A model generated the notes under the pieces. The model was given only the letters and a program-made list of their open reading frames with translations. It did no database searches and was not told the DNA's origin. Positions 43,883-53,274 of a stretch of 64,000 nucleotides of DNA are shown in pieces. Every line of letters begins with the position of its first letter. Within the stretch, counting starts at the first letter, position 1. The DNA is from Cedecea sp000277545 (GTDB lineage: Bacteria; Pseudomonadota; Gammaproteobacteria; Enterobacterales; Enterobacteriaceae), in assembly GCA_050847315.1 (NCBI GenBank), contig CP193791.1, one strand, 5' to 3'. The translations under genes were made by a program, and so were the position numbers.

Positions 43883-44806
43883 ATGACGAACTTACCGCAA
43901 TTCTCCCGTGCATTACTGCACCCGCGCTATTGGCTCACCTGGCTGGGCATCGGCTTTTTATACCTGCTGGTGCAGCTCCCCTACCCGGTGCTTTATCGCA
44001 TCGGCTGCGGGCTGGGCCGGCTGGCAAAACGCCTGATGAAACGTCGCGCGAAAATAGCCTACCGCAATCTTGAACTCTGCTTCCCGGACATGAGCGAGGA
44101 AAAACGCGAGCAGATGGTGATCGCCAACTTCGAGTCAGTCGGTATGGGGCTGATTGAGACCGGCATGGCCTGGTTCTGGTCTACGGAGCGCATCAATAAA
44201 TGGTGCCACTACGAAGGCGTGGATATTGTTAAAGGCATCGAGAAAACGGGCCAGGGCATTTTGCTGATTGGCATTCACTTCCTGACGCTGGAGCTGGGCG
44301 CCCGTATTTTCGGCATTAAAACGCCGGGCATCGGCGTTTACCGCCCAAACGACAACCCACTGCTGGACTGGCTGCAGACCTGGGGGCGCATGCGCTCCAA
44401 TAAGAGCATGATTGACCGCAAAGATCTGAAAGGCATGATCCGCGCGCTGAAAAATGGCGACATCATCTGGTATGCCCCGGACCACGATTACGGCCCGAGA
44501 GGCAGCGAGTTTGTACCGTTCTTTGCCGTTGAACAAGCCGCGACCACCACGGGAACCTACACGCTCGCCAAACTCTCCGGCGCCTGCGCCGTGCCGTTTG
44601 TTCCGCGTCGCCTGCCGGGCGGCAAAGGCTACGAGCTGACGATTATTCAGCCAGAGCTGAACCCACCTCTTGACAGCCCGGAAGCAACGGCACGCTGGAT
44701 GAACAAAATTGTAGAGAAGTGCATCCTGATGGCACCGGAGCAGTATATGTGGCTGCATCGCCGCTTTAAGACGCGCCCGGAAGGTATGCCCGACCGTTAC
44801 CAATAA
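43883..44806 (+). CDS. lpxL: Lipid A lauroyl acyltransferase
   Basis: The 307-aa inner-membrane enzyme (306 in E. coli LpxL/HtrB) adds the secondary laurate to Kdo2-lipid IVA. One N-terminal membrane segment is followed by the HX4E catalytic motif in GIHFLTLELGAR. GVYRPNDNPLLDWLQTWGRMRSNKSM and WYAPDHDYGP are conserved. The start is the ATG at 43883. It is divergent from trhO with a 224-base spacer. Confidence 0.97.
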   Translation: MTNLPQFSRALLHPRYWLTWLGIGFLYLLVQLPYPVLYRIGCGLGRLAKRLMKRRAKIAYRNLELCFPDMSEEKREQMVIANFESVGMGLIETGMAWFWSTERINKWCHYEGVDIVKGIEKTGQGILLIGIHFLTLELGARIFGIKTPGIGVYRPNDNPLLDWLQTWGRMRSNKSMIDRKDLKGMIRALKNGDIIWYAPDHDYGPRGSEFVPFFAVEQAATTTGTYTLAKLSGACAVPFVPRRLPGGKGYELTIIQPELNPPLDSPEATARWMNKIVEKCILMAPEQYMWLHRRFKTRPEGMPDRYQ

Positions 44807-44816
44807 TGCTTAACAG

Positions 44817-44840
44817 CCGCCTTTTAAGGCGGTTTTTTTT
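44817..44840 (+). terminator. Terminator of lpxL
   Basis: CCGCCTTTTAAGGCGG palindrome followed by eight T, 10 bases past the stop. Confidence 0.92.
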
Positions 44841-44954
44841 GCCTTAGTTTGATCGAAAAAGCCCTTTGATTTGCCAGCCCAATGCCAACAGGCGCATAAT
44901 TAGCAGAGTAATAATTCCCTCTCTTCTCTTTGGCACTGGCAACTTCGGAGCGGT

Positions 44955-46181
44955 ATGACTCCCCCTGACAGCACTATCAACTGGAAGCGTAATCTGGCCG
45001 TCGTCTGGGTTGGCTGCTTCCTGACCGGCGCGGCATTCAGCCTGGTCATGCCGTTCCTCCCGCTTTACGTTGAGCAACTCGGCGTCACCGGCCATAGCCA
45101 GCTGAACATGTGGTCCGGGCTGGTCTTTAGCATTACCTTCCTGTTTTCTGCCGTGGCATCCCCTTTCTGGGGTGGGCTTGCCGATCGTAAAGGCCGAAAA
45201 CTTATGCTGCTGCGTTCCGCGCTTGGCATGTCTGTCGTCATGCTGTTGATGGGTCTCGCACAAAACATTTGGCAATTTCTGGCGCTTAGGGCCTTACTTG
45301 GCCTGCTGGGTGGGTTTGTGCCGAATGCCAACGCGCTGATAGCCACTCAGATACCGCGCCATAAAAGCGGCTGGGCACTTGGCACGCTGTCTACGGGAGC
45401 GGTCAGCGGCGCGCTGCTAGGCCCGCTGATGGGTGGCCTGATGGCGGACAGCTACGGGCTACGCTCGGTGTTCTTCATCACCTCGCTGGTGCTGTTTATC
45501 TGCTTCGTGATGACGCTGTTTTTTATTCGCGAGTCGTTCACGCCCGTTTCCAAAAAAGACATGCTGCACGCCCGCCAGGTACTCACCTCATTAAAAAATC
45601 CCCGCCTGGTACTGAGTCTGTTTGTCACCACGATGATCATCCAGGTTGCCACCGGTTCTATCGCACCTATCCTGACGCTCTACGTGCGCGATCTGGCCGG
45701 TAACGTCAGCAATCTGGCGTTTATTAGCGGGATGATTGCTTCCGTGCCCGGCGTAGCGGCGCTGATCAGTGCCCCAAGACTCGGCAAGCTGGGCGATCGC
45801 ATTGGGCCGGAAAAGATCCTGATTGGTGCGCTGGTAATTTCCGTTTTGCTGCTCATCCCGATGTCGTTGGTACAAAACCCGTGGCAGCTCGGGGTCTTAC
45901 GCTTCTTGCTCGGTGCCGCCGACGGGGCGCTGCTCCCCGCCGTGCAAACGCTACTGGTCTATAACTCTTCCAGCCAAATCTCGGGCCGGATTTTCAGCTA
46001 CAACCAGTCCTTCCGCGATATTGGCAACGTCACCGGCCCGCTGCTCGGCGCCGCCGTTTCCGCCAGCTACGGCTTCCGCACCGTATTCCTGGTCACCGCC
46101 AGCGTGGTGCTGTTTAACGCCCTTTACTCATGGATGACGCTGCGCCAGCCTGCCGAACGACTCCGTATTCCGGGGGAATAA
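44955..46181 (+). CDS. mdtG: MFS multidrug transporter MdtG
   Basis: The 408-aa protein has the E. coli length and 12 membrane segments. The MFS signature is GGLADRKGRKLMLLRSALG; conserved LVMPFLPLYVEQLGVTGHSQLNMWSG and FLLGAADGALLPAVQTLLVYNSS follow. E. coli MdtG (YceE) gives fosfomycin and deoxycholate tolerance and is controlled by MarA/SoxS/Rob. I do not see a clear marbox. Confidence 0.96.
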   Translation: MTPPDSTINWKRNLAVVWVGCFLTGAAFSLVMPFLPLYVEQLGVTGHSQLNMWSGLVFSITFLFSAVASPFWGGLADRKGRKLMLLRSALGMSVVMLLMGLAQNIWQFLALRALLGLLGGFVPNANALIATQIPRHKSGWALGTLSTGAVSGALLGPLMGGLMADSYGLRSVFFITSLVLFICFVMTLFFIRESFTPVSKKDMLHARQVLTSLKNPRLVLSLFVTTMIIQVATGSIAPILTLYVRDLAGNVSNLAFISGMIASVPGVAALISAPRLGKLGDRIGPEKILIGALVISVLLLIPMSLVQNPWQLGVLRFLLGAADGALLPAVQTLLVYNSSSQISGRIFSYNQSFRDIGNVTGPLLGAAVSASYGFRTVFLVTASVVLFNALYSWMTLRQPAERLRIPGE

Positions 46182-46275
46182 ATCTCCGACTTGCAGATTT
46201 GCCAACAGCGTCAACAATTAACTGGAAATCGTAACGGAGCAGCCGCTCCCCGACCTTTGCCACAAGGAGATAACC

Positions 46276-46650
46276 ATGAGCATGTATGCAACCCTGGAAG
46301 AAGCCATTGATGCCGCGCGGGAGCAGTACCTTGCCGATAACCCGAGCGTGGATGAAGAGAGCGCCAGCGTCGAGCAATTCAATTTCCAGAAGTACGTTTT
46401 GCAGGATGGTGACATCATGTGGCAGGCCGAGTTCTTTACCGACGACAGCGAGGAAGGCGAATGCCTGCCGATGCTCAGTGGGGAAGCGGCGCAAAGCGTG
46501 TTTGACGGTGATTTCGATGAGATTGAACTGCGCCAGGAATGGCTGGAAGAGAATACGTTGCACGAATGGGACGAAGGTGAATTTCAGCTCGAGCCGCCGC
46601 TGGACACCGAAGAAGGTCGCACGGCGGCAGACGAGTGGGATGAGCGCTAG
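46276..46650 (+). CDS. msyB: Acidic protein MsyB
   Basis: The 124-aa, very acidic protein has the E. coli length; YATLEEAIDAARE, KYVLQDGDIMWQ, MLSGEAAQSVFDGD and EWDEGEFQLEPPLDTEEGR are conserved. E. coli msyB in multicopy suppresses secA/secY temperature-sensitive mutants. The start is the ATG at 46276 behind AAGGAG. It ends 3 bases from the convergent yceK. Confidence 0.95.
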   Translation: MSMYATLEEAIDAAREQYLADNPSVDEESASVEQFNFQKYVLQDGDIMWQAEFFTDDSEEGECLPMLSGEAAQSVFDGDFDEIELRQEWLEENTLHEWDEGEFQLEPPLDTEEGRTAADEWDER

Positions 46651-46653
46651 CCG

Positions 46654-46884
46654 TTATTCATACGGCCCGTGGCTGGCGTCAATCGGCAACAGCAACGTGT
46701 CAAAGATCAGCGAAAACGGCAGGTCGAGCACGGTAATATAGCGCCATGCGCCCTCGCGTACATCCCAGCGCACGCCGGGGTAATATTGGTTCCCGTGCCC
46801 TTGCCCCGGCACCGTCCGGCTAATAATGCTGCCGCAGCCGCTTAGCAGAAACGCCATCATCAGTACCGCAATTATTTTACCCAC
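46654..46884 (-). CDS. yceK: DUF1375 lipoprotein YceK
   Basis: The 76-aa lipoprotein (75 in E. coli) has the lipobox LLSGC followed by GSIISRTVPGQGHGNQYYPGV, and LPFSLIFDTLLLPID in the C-terminal part. I start it at GTG 46882-46884, which has AGGAG 7 bases upstream; the in-frame ATG codons further up have no ribosome site and would add a non-signal leader. Function is unknown. Confidence 0.9.
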   Translation of the reverse strand: MGKIIAVLMMAFLLSGCGSIISRTVPGQGHGNQYYPGVRWDVREGAWRYITVLDLPFSLIFDTLLLPIDASHGPYE

Positions 46885-46937
46885 ACATGCACTCCTGTTC
46901 AGAACGCGCTGAGTATAACCATCGCCGAATAAAAGGC

Positions 46938-46966
46938 AAAAAAATGCCGACCCTGAGGTCGGCATT
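46938..46966 (-). terminator. Terminator of opgGH
   Basis: Perfect 10-bp arms (AATGCCGACC / GGTCGGCATT), loop CTGA, then a T run on the minus strand, 18 bases past the opgH stop. Confidence 0.93.
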
Positions 46967-46983
46967 ATCACTTCTTTAAGGCC

Positions 46984-49515
46984 TTACTTTGCCGTCAGCG
47001 CCAGCGGGTTTAGCTGCAGCTTTCTGTAGCTCTCCACCCAGGAAGAATAACGCTCCGGGTTCGCCCACACGCGGTAATGCAAGCGCGACATGGTCATCGG
47101 GTCGCTCAGCAGAACCAGGCGGCGGTCGCGGTTGAGTTTGTCCGGCGTTTCGTTCAGCGCCTGTTCAACGTGACGGTCGCGGGCAATCTCCAGCACCAGA
47201 CTCTTACGGTGACGAGCCGTGGCCATTGCCGTGCTCAGGGCGTTAAACGACGGGTTAAATACCGCGTGCATAAAGCCATCGTCCAGCGTACGGCTGCGGT
47301 TCAGCTCCAGATAGTTCTCGGTGTCCACCAGCACCTGCGGCGGGGAATACTCTTCCGGGATCAGGAACAGCTTCCAGCGCTTGGTGCGCAGGCCGAGGCT
47401 CGCCCGGCTTGAAAGCACGGAGACGAACGGCGACAGGATCAGCGAGAAGACAATCGGTGCCAGCCAGAACAGGAAGCGCAGATCCAGCCAGGCCATGCCC
47501 ACTGCCCAGACAAGGCCCAGCAGCAGCTGAGAGCCGTGGCGCATAAAGGCTTCACCCCACGGCGTGGAGTCATCGTCACGCTGCGGCGAGTTCCAGACCA
47601 CTTCCCAGCCCAGGAACGCGCTGACCACAAACACGGTGTGGAACAGCATACGCACCGGTGCCAGCAGCACGGAGAACAGCACTTCAAGCAGCAGTGAACA
47701 GGTCACTCGCAGGAAGCCGCCATACTCTTTAGAACCTTTGCACCAGATAAGAATGATGCTCAGCAGCTTAGGCAGGAACAGCAGAACCATGGTCGAGGCA
47801 AACAGCGCAATCGCCAGCTCAGGACGCCACTGCGGCCAGACCGGGAACAGCTGTCTAGGCTGGAGGAAGTACTGCGGCTCGGTCAGAGCGTGTACAACCT
47901 GCAGCGCGGTAGAGAGCGCCAGGAACATAAACCACAATGGGGCAGACAGATAGGACATGACGCCGGTCAGGAACACCGCCCGGTGAACCGGGTGCATCCC
48001 TTTCACCAGGAACAGACGGAAGTTCATCAGGTTACCCTGGCACCAGCGACGGTCGCGTTTCAGCTCGTCCAGCAGGTTCGGCGGCAGTTCTTCGTATGAG
48101 CCAGGCAGGTCGTAAGCAATCCACACGCCCCAGCCGGCACGGCGCATCAGCGCGGCTTCGACGAAGTCATGGGAAAGAATCGACCCGGCAAAGTTACCTT
48201 CACCCGGCAGCGGCGCCAGCGCACAGTGTTCAATGAACGGCTTCACGCGAATAATGGCGTTGTGGCCCCAGTAGTGGGATTCCCCCAACTGCCAGAAGTG
48301 CAGGCCCGCAGTAAAGAGCGGCCCGTAGACACGGGTAGCAAACTGCTGGCAGCGTGCATACAGCGTGTCCATGCCGGAGGCTTTGGGCGAAGACTGAATA
48401 ATACCGGCCTTCGGGTTCGCTTCCATCAGGCGCACGAGGTTGGTCAGGCAATCACCGCTCATGACGGAGTCGGCGTCCAGCACCACCATGTAGCTGTACT
48501 GGTTCCCCCAGCGACGGCAGAAGTCATCGATGTTGCCGCTTTTACGCTTCACGCGGCGACGGCGGCGGCGATAGAAGATCTGCCCTTCGCCCTGCACTTC
48601 CGCAATCAGCTCCATCCAGGCTTTTTGCTCCGCAACGCAGATATCCGGGTTGTAGCTGTCGCTCAGGATATACACATCGAAGTGCGCCTGCTGCCCGGTG
48701 GCTTTGACGGATTCCCACGTCGCACGCAGGCCGGCAAACACGCGATCGACGTCTTCATTACAAATCGGCATGATAAGCGCGGTACGGTGCTCAGGGTTGA
48801 TGGGCTCATCCCCCACCGTTGACGCAGAAATACTGTATTTGTCTTTGCCCATCAGCAACTGCAGGAAGCCCATCAGCGCGGTCCAGAAACCGGCAGAGAC
48901 CCAGCAGAACAGCACGGCAAACAGGATCAGGATGCCGCTTTGCAGAATGTACGGCAGCAGCTGCATAAAGGAGACCCACAGATCCTGTCCCCCCATGTCC
49001 GCCGGGTTAATCAGCGCCCAGCCCTGGTACGGAAGGATCGTCTTCATGTACCAGGTTGCGACCACGGTTTGGGCCAGCGTGAGGATCAGCAGAATGTAGC
49101 GGCGAATCGTGCCGACGGTACGCCATTTCTGCTCAGAGGCCTCTTCTTCTTTAGACGCGAACTTAGACTTCGTTTCGCGACCAAGCAGGCGATCCCAGAA
49201 GCGGCCAATCGGGTTGGTACGCCACGGGTCCGGGAACATAGAAGCACGCGTCGCTTTCGGCATCGCCTGAAGCTGGGTGCGCCCTTCATCATCGGCGATC
49301 AGCTGTTCGCCGCCGAGAGACCCCGGCCAGCTCGCCTCGAGACGAGCTTTTACCGAAGCCAGAGGAGAATCATCCGCTCGTTCAAAGTGGTGATGCTGCG
49401 CATCAAGCGCCTCATGCACCGCCTGAAGATCGGACGCAGGCAAAGCCGCCTTCTGCTCAGCAGAAAGCGGGAGTGCTTCGATGTAGTCAGGCGAGAATTC
49501 AGTAGACTTATTCAT
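46984..49515 (-). CDS. opgH: Osmoregulated periplasmic glucan glucosyltransferase OpgH
   Basis: The 843-aa inner-membrane enzyme (847 in E. coli) polymerises beta-1,2-glucan from UDP-glucose and needs AcpP. A soluble N-terminus is followed by membrane segments, then the GT2 domain: ALIMPICNEDVDRV, the DAD motif in VVLDADSVMSG, and RDRRWCQGNL (QxxRW type). More membrane segments follow. The start is the ATG at 49513-49515, overlapping the opgG stop by 8 bases as in E. coli. Confidence 0.97.
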   Translation of the reverse strand: MNKSTEFSPDYIEALPLSAEQKAALPASDLQAVHEALDAQHHHFERADDSPLASVKARLEASWPGSLGGEQLIADDEGRTQLQAMPKATRASMFPDPWRTNPIGRFWDRLLGRETKSKFASKEEEASEQKWRTVGTIRRYILLILTLAQTVVATWYMKTILPYQGWALINPADMGGQDLWVSFMQLLPYILQSGILILFAVLFCWVSAGFWTALMGFLQLLMGKDKYSISASTVGDEPINPEHRTALIMPICNEDVDRVFAGLRATWESVKATGQQAHFDVYILSDSYNPDICVAEQKAWMELIAEVQGEGQIFYRRRRRRVKRKSGNIDDFCRRWGNQYSYMVVLDADSVMSGDCLTNLVRLMEANPKAGIIQSSPKASGMDTLYARCQQFATRVYGPLFTAGLHFWQLGESHYWGHNAIIRVKPFIEHCALAPLPGEGNFAGSILSHDFVEAALMRRAGWGVWIAYDLPGSYEELPPNLLDELKRDRRWCQGNLMNFRLFLVKGMHPVHRAVFLTGVMSYLSAPLWFMFLALSTALQVVHALTEPQYFLQPRQLFPVWPQWRPELAIALFASTMVLLFLPKLLSIILIWCKGSKEYGGFLRVTCSLLLEVLFSVLLAPVRMLFHTVFVVSAFLGWEVVWNSPQRDDDSTPWGEAFMRHGSQLLLGLVWAVGMAWLDLRFLFWLAPIVFSLILSPFVSVLSSRASLGLRTKRWKLFLIPEEYSPPQVLVDTENYLELNRSRTLDDGFMHAVFNPSFNALSTAMATARHRKSLVLEIARDRHVEQALNETPDKLNRDRRLVLLSDPMTMSRLHYRVWANPERYSSWVESYRKLQLNPLALTAK

Positions 49516-51043
49516 TGGCAGGCAGCTGGTAGCTCCAGGTTTCACTCAATGTCTGCTCGCCGTTAACCAGCGCAGCACGCATATCCGTCGTCTTCTTCTC
49601 GTCTTTCAGCTTCACGCGCAGCGTTAAACGCCAGCCTTTGTTGACCGGGTTATAGCGCACCTGGCTGTCAACGATCTCACCGTTATCGCCAATGCTGGTC
49701 TGTGCGGTGACCGGCGTGTCGGCTGGCAGTTTTTTCATCTCTGCCCCGGTAAAGTCTACCACAAACGCAATGGTGCCGTCCGGCTGGCGGATCAGGTTAG
49801 ACTGCTTCACATCCCCGGTAGAACGGCGAGTTTGCAACACATACGCGTTATCCGGCGCATGCATTTTGTCTTCGTCGCGGCTAAAGGTGATGGTGTACTT
49901 AAAGTTCATCTCTTTGCCTGGGTCCGGCAGCTGATCAGGCGTCCAGTAAGCAACGATGTTGTCATTCGTTTCATCGTTGGTTGGGATTTCAACCAGCTCT
50001 ACGCGGCCTTTACCCCAATCCCCGACCGGTGCAACCCACGCGCTAGGGCGCTGGTCGTAACGATCGTCTAAATCTTCAAAGCGGGAGAACTGACGGCCAC
50101 GCTGCAGCAGGCCAAAGCCGACCGGGTTTTCCGTAGCGTAAGAGCTAACGGCCAGGTGTTTCGGGTTGTTCAGCGGACGCCAGATCCATTCCCCGTTACC
50201 GGCGTGAATAGACAGGCCGTTGGAGTCATGCAGTTCCGGGCGGAAATTGGTGGTTGGTGAAGGCTGATTTGGCCCGAACAGGAACATACTGGTCAGCGGC
50301 GCAACGCCCAGCTTGCCTACCTTGTCACGCAGGTAAACTTTCGACTGCACGTTCACCACGGTATCGCGCCCAGGGGTGATAACGAAACGATAAGCCCCGG
50401 TCGCTCGTGGGGAATCAAGCAGTGCATACAGGGTTAACGTTTTATCCGTTGGCTTCGGACGTTCAATCCAGTATTCGCGGAAGCGAGGGAACTCTTCACC
50501 AGACGGTAAAGCAGTATCAATCGCCAGTCCTCGGGCAGACAGGCCATACACCTGGCCGGCGCCAATTACGCGGAAGTAACTCGCTCCGAGCATGCTGACA
50601 ATTTCGTCGTTCTTATCTTTGCTGTTGATCGGATAGAGCACTTTGAACCCGGCGAAACCGAGATCTTTTACGGTATCTTTATCGTGCTTTACATCACCGA
50701 AGTTAAAATAGTCCGGATTGTATTTGATCTGGTGCACCGCGGTGGCGGTCACTTCGTTGATGGTTACCGGCGTGTCGAAGTACATACCCTGATGGTAGAA
50801 CTCGAGCTTGAATGGGGTCTTGATGTTGCTCCAGTAAGCTTTGTCGTGATTAAACTGGATCTGCTGGTAGTCCGCGTATTTCATCTCGCGGAATTGCGAA
50901 GGCAGGTTGCTTTTCGGTGCTTCGTAGCTCTTGCCCGCTAAGGTTTTCGCCTGTTTTGCGACATCGTCGATAGTGAACGCCCAAACCGAGGTGGTATAAA
51001 GGGACAACATTACCGCAGCGCCAAGCCAGGACACTTTCATCAT
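49508..51043 (-). CDS. opgG: Periplasmic glucan biosynthesis protein OpgG
   Basis: The 511-aa periplasmic protein has a signal peptide (MMKVSWLGAAVMLSLYTTSVWA) and the two-domain OpgG beta-sandwich fold, and it acts in glucan branching. MLGASYFRVIGAGQVYGLSARGLAIDTA and SNGLSIHAGNGEWIWRPLNNP are conserved. I start it at 51041-51043 to match the E. coli length. An ATG six codons earlier (51061) is possible, and the GGGGG before it is a little far. The gene is the first of opgGH. Confidence 0.95.
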   Translation of the reverse strand: MMKVSWLGAAVMLSLYTTSVWAFTIDDVAKQAKTLAGKSYEAPKSNLPSQFREMKYADYQQIQFNHDKAYWSNIKTPFKLEFYHQGMYFDTPVTINEVTATAVHQIKYNPDYFNFGDVKHDKDTVKDLGFAGFKVLYPINSKDKNDEIVSMLGASYFRVIGAGQVYGLSARGLAIDTALPSGEEFPRFREYWIERPKPTDKTLTLYALLDSPRATGAYRFVITPGRDTVVNVQSKVYLRDKVGKLGVAPLTSMFLFGPNQPSPTTNFRPELHDSNGLSIHAGNGEWIWRPLNNPKHLAVSSYATENPVGFGLLQRGRQFSRFEDLDDRYDQRPSAWVAPVGDWGKGRVELVEIPTNDETNDNIVAYWTPDQLPDPGKEMNFKYTITFSRDEDKMHAPDNAYVLQTRRSTGDVKQSNLIRQPDGTIAFVVDFTGAEMKKLPADTPVTAQTSIGDNGEIVDSQVRYNPVNKGWRLTLRVKLKDEKKTTDMRAALVNGEQTLSETWSYQLPANE

Positions 51044-51338
51044 ATTTGCTTTATGTTTCATATTAACCAGCACATCCCCCTTTGTGTGCTTAAATCAATC
51101 TATCCATTTTAATGGAAAGTTTTGCTTTCCGACAACCAAATCACCGCTTTGTTCAGCGTACTGGCTCAGGGTTTAAGCAAAATAAAGACAACTGCTTACG
51201 CTTTAAGAGTTCATCCTGGCGACAGGATGACATGCTTAGTGTAGGGTTGCCACGAATATGTAGACTGAACTGGACTTTTAGCCTGATGGGATAGGGTCTT
51301 AAGGATAAGACGAATAGTCTGAAAATGTCTGGAGTATT
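51044..51338. promoter_or_regulatory. Divergent opgG / opgC promoter region
   Basis: This 295-base spacer should hold the promoters of opgGH (osmoregulated in E. coli) and opgC. A small hairpin with GGAAAG / CTTTCC arms lies at 51115-51131. No gene is evident. Confidence 0.5.
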
Positions 51339-52499
51339 ATGAGTAACGCACCGCAACAACGTGAGTTTTTCCTGGATTCTATTCGTGCATGGCTGATGCT
51401 GTTGGGCATTCCATTCCACATTTCGCTCATCTATTCGAGCCATCACTGGCACGTCAATAGCGCAGAACCCTCCGCGAGCCTGACGCTGTTTAATGATTTT
51501 ATTCACGCGTTTCGTATGCAGGTGTTCTTCGTTATTTCTGGCTATTTTTCCTACATGTTATTTCTGCGCTACCCGCTGAAACGCTGGTGGACAGTGCGCG
51601 TAGAGCGCGTCGGCATCCCGATGCTCACCGCAATACCGCTGCTGACGCTGCCTCAGTTCATGATGCTGCAGTACATCAACGACAAAACTGGCCTGTGGCA
51701 TACGCTCACCGGCTATCAAAAATACAATACGCTGGTGTGGGAGCTTGTGTCTCACCTGTGGTTTTTACTGGTCCTGGTGATATTAACGACCCTGGGCATG
51801 GTTTTGTTTCAAAAAATTAATAATTTTATAATTAGAAACGAACAGAATAATAATTCACCAATTACCCTGGGAAAACTCTCACTTTTATTTCTCGGCTTCG
51901 GCATTTTATACGCCGCTATTCGCCGGACTATTTTTATTATCCACGCGCCGTTATTAAGCGACGGGCTGTTTAATTTCGTGGTGATGCAAACGCTGTTTTA
52001 TCTGCCGTTCTTTATGCTTGGTGCGCTGACTTTCAAACGCGAGTCGCTGAAAATCCTGTTCACCACGCCTTCACGCTGGAGTCAGGTGGGCGCGGTCTTT
52101 GCGTTTGCCGCCTATTTATTAAACCAGCGCTACGGCAGCGGCGATGCCTGGATGTACGAAACGGAAAGCGTGATCACCATGCTGATGGGGCTATGGATGG
52201 TCAACGTCGTGTTTTCGCTGGGCTATAAAATGCTGAATTTTAAATCCGCGCGAGTGACCTATTTCGTTAATGCATCGCTGTTTATCTATCTGGTACACCA
52301 TCCGCTCACGCTTTTCTTCGGCGCGTTTATCACGCCGCATATCACGTCCAATATTTTAGGTTTCTTCAGCGGGCTGGTCTTTGTAGTCGGCATCGCGCTG
52401 CTGCTGTACGAGCTGCACCTGCGCATTCCCCTGCTTCGTTTCCTGTTTTCAGGCAAGCCGAAGGAGAAGGCGGCGACGCCACAATCATTTGCGGGATAA
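51339..52499 (+). CDS. opgC: Glucan succinyltransferase OpgC
   Basis: The 386-aa protein (385 in E. coli) is an acyltransferase-3 family membrane enzyme with about 10 helices, which adds succinyl groups to periplasmic glucans. The N-terminal signature is REFFLDSIRAWLMLLGIPFHISLIYSS, with the conserved His after the first helix. It is divergent from opgG. Confidence 0.96.
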   Translation: MSNAPQQREFFLDSIRAWLMLLGIPFHISLIYSSHHWHVNSAEPSASLTLFNDFIHAFRMQVFFVISGYFSYMLFLRYPLKRWWTVRVERVGIPMLTAIPLLTLPQFMMLQYINDKTGLWHTLTGYQKYNTLVWELVSHLWFLLVLVILTTLGMVLFQKINNFIIRNEQNNNSPITLGKLSLLFLGFGILYAAIRRTIFIIHAPLLSDGLFNFVVMQTLFYLPFFMLGALTFKRESLKILFTTPSRWSQVGAVFAFAAYLLNQRYGSGDAWMYETESVITMLMGLWMVNVVFSLGYKMLNFKSARVTYFVNASLFIYLVHHPLTLFFGAFITPHITSNILGFFSGLVFVVGIALLLYELHLRIPLLRFLFSGKPKEKAATPQSFAG

Positions 52500-52506
52500 C
52501 ACACTA

Positions 52507-52536
52507 AAGGCCGGGTATGAACACCGGCCTTTTTTA
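52507..52536 (+). terminator. Terminator of opgC
   Basis: AAGGCCGG / CCGGCCTT arms with a 9-base loop and T run, starting 7 bases past the stop. Confidence 0.9.
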
Positions 52537-52593
52537 TCTCTGCGACAGAAATCTTAGCGGCCACAGATTGAAGTTTTATGAAGCTGTCGTGAT

Positions 52594-53124
52594 TTATTTA
52601 TGACACTCAGCCGCAATCTGCTGATAAATCTGCGTGTTCTCATCATCAAAGCAAACAAATACCACGCGCTCCGGCAGCGGGCGCAGACCAATGTATTTGT
52701 AAGCAACATCCCACGCTATGCGTGCGGCCTGCGCTTTTGGAAAGCCATACACGCCGGTGCTGATGGCCGGAAAAGCAATTGAGCGGTAGCCGTTAGCGGC
52801 GGCTAAATCCAGGCTGTTACGGTAGGCCAGTTCCAAAAGCTCGGCTTCGTTCTGCTCGCCGCCGTGCCAGACTGGCCCCACGGCGTGGATCACCGCTTTT
52901 ACCGGAATGTTCCCGGCCTCGGTAATCACCGCCTGACCCGGGGGACATTCGCCCTGCAGCTGGCGTACCGCTTTACAGGCTTCCAGCAGCGCAGGTCCGG
53001 CGGCGCGATGTATCGCCCCATCCACTCCCCCACCGCCCATCAGCGAAGGGTTTGCCGCGTTGACAATCACATCGACCTCAATCTGCGTGATGTCTCCCTG
53101 GACGACCTGTATGCGTTCACTCAT
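52594..53124 (-). CDS. ymdB: Macro-domain protein YmdB (O-acetyl-ADP-ribose deacetylase)
   Basis: The 176-aa protein (177 in E. coli) is a single macro domain: VIVNAANPSLMGGGGVDGAIHRAAG binds ADP-ribose, and AFPAISTGVYGFP completes the pocket. It removes acetyl groups from O-acetyl-ADP-ribose, and in E. coli it also inhibits RNase III. The start is the ATG at 53122-53124 with GGAGAA upstream. In K-12 clsC follows ymdB; here the next gene is opgC, convergent. Confidence 0.95.
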   Translation of the reverse strand: MSERIQVVQGDITQIEVDVIVNAANPSLMGGGGVDGAIHRAAGPALLEACKAVRQLQGECPPGQAVITEAGNIPVKAVIHAVGPVWHGGEQNEAELLELAYRNSLDLAAANGYRSIAFPAISTGVYGFPKAQAARIAWDVAYKYIGLRPLPERVVFVCFDDENTQIYQQIAAECHK

Positions 53125-53237
53125 TAACCATTCTCCAACTGTACTTTGCCGTAGTCTATTCTCGTCAGACGGGGCGCGTACATGACTATTATCGTTTCCG
53201 GACATTTCAACTTTTGAAAATCTCCGGATATCAGCCA

Positions 53238-53262
53238 CAAAAAACCCCGCCTTCACGGGGCC
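53238..53262 (-). terminator. Terminator of the siderophore receptor gene
   Basis: CCCCG / CGGGG arms with a 6-base loop; on the minus strand followed by a T run, 13 bases past the receptor stop. Confidence 0.8.
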
Positions 53263-53274
53263 TTCGTTATTGGA

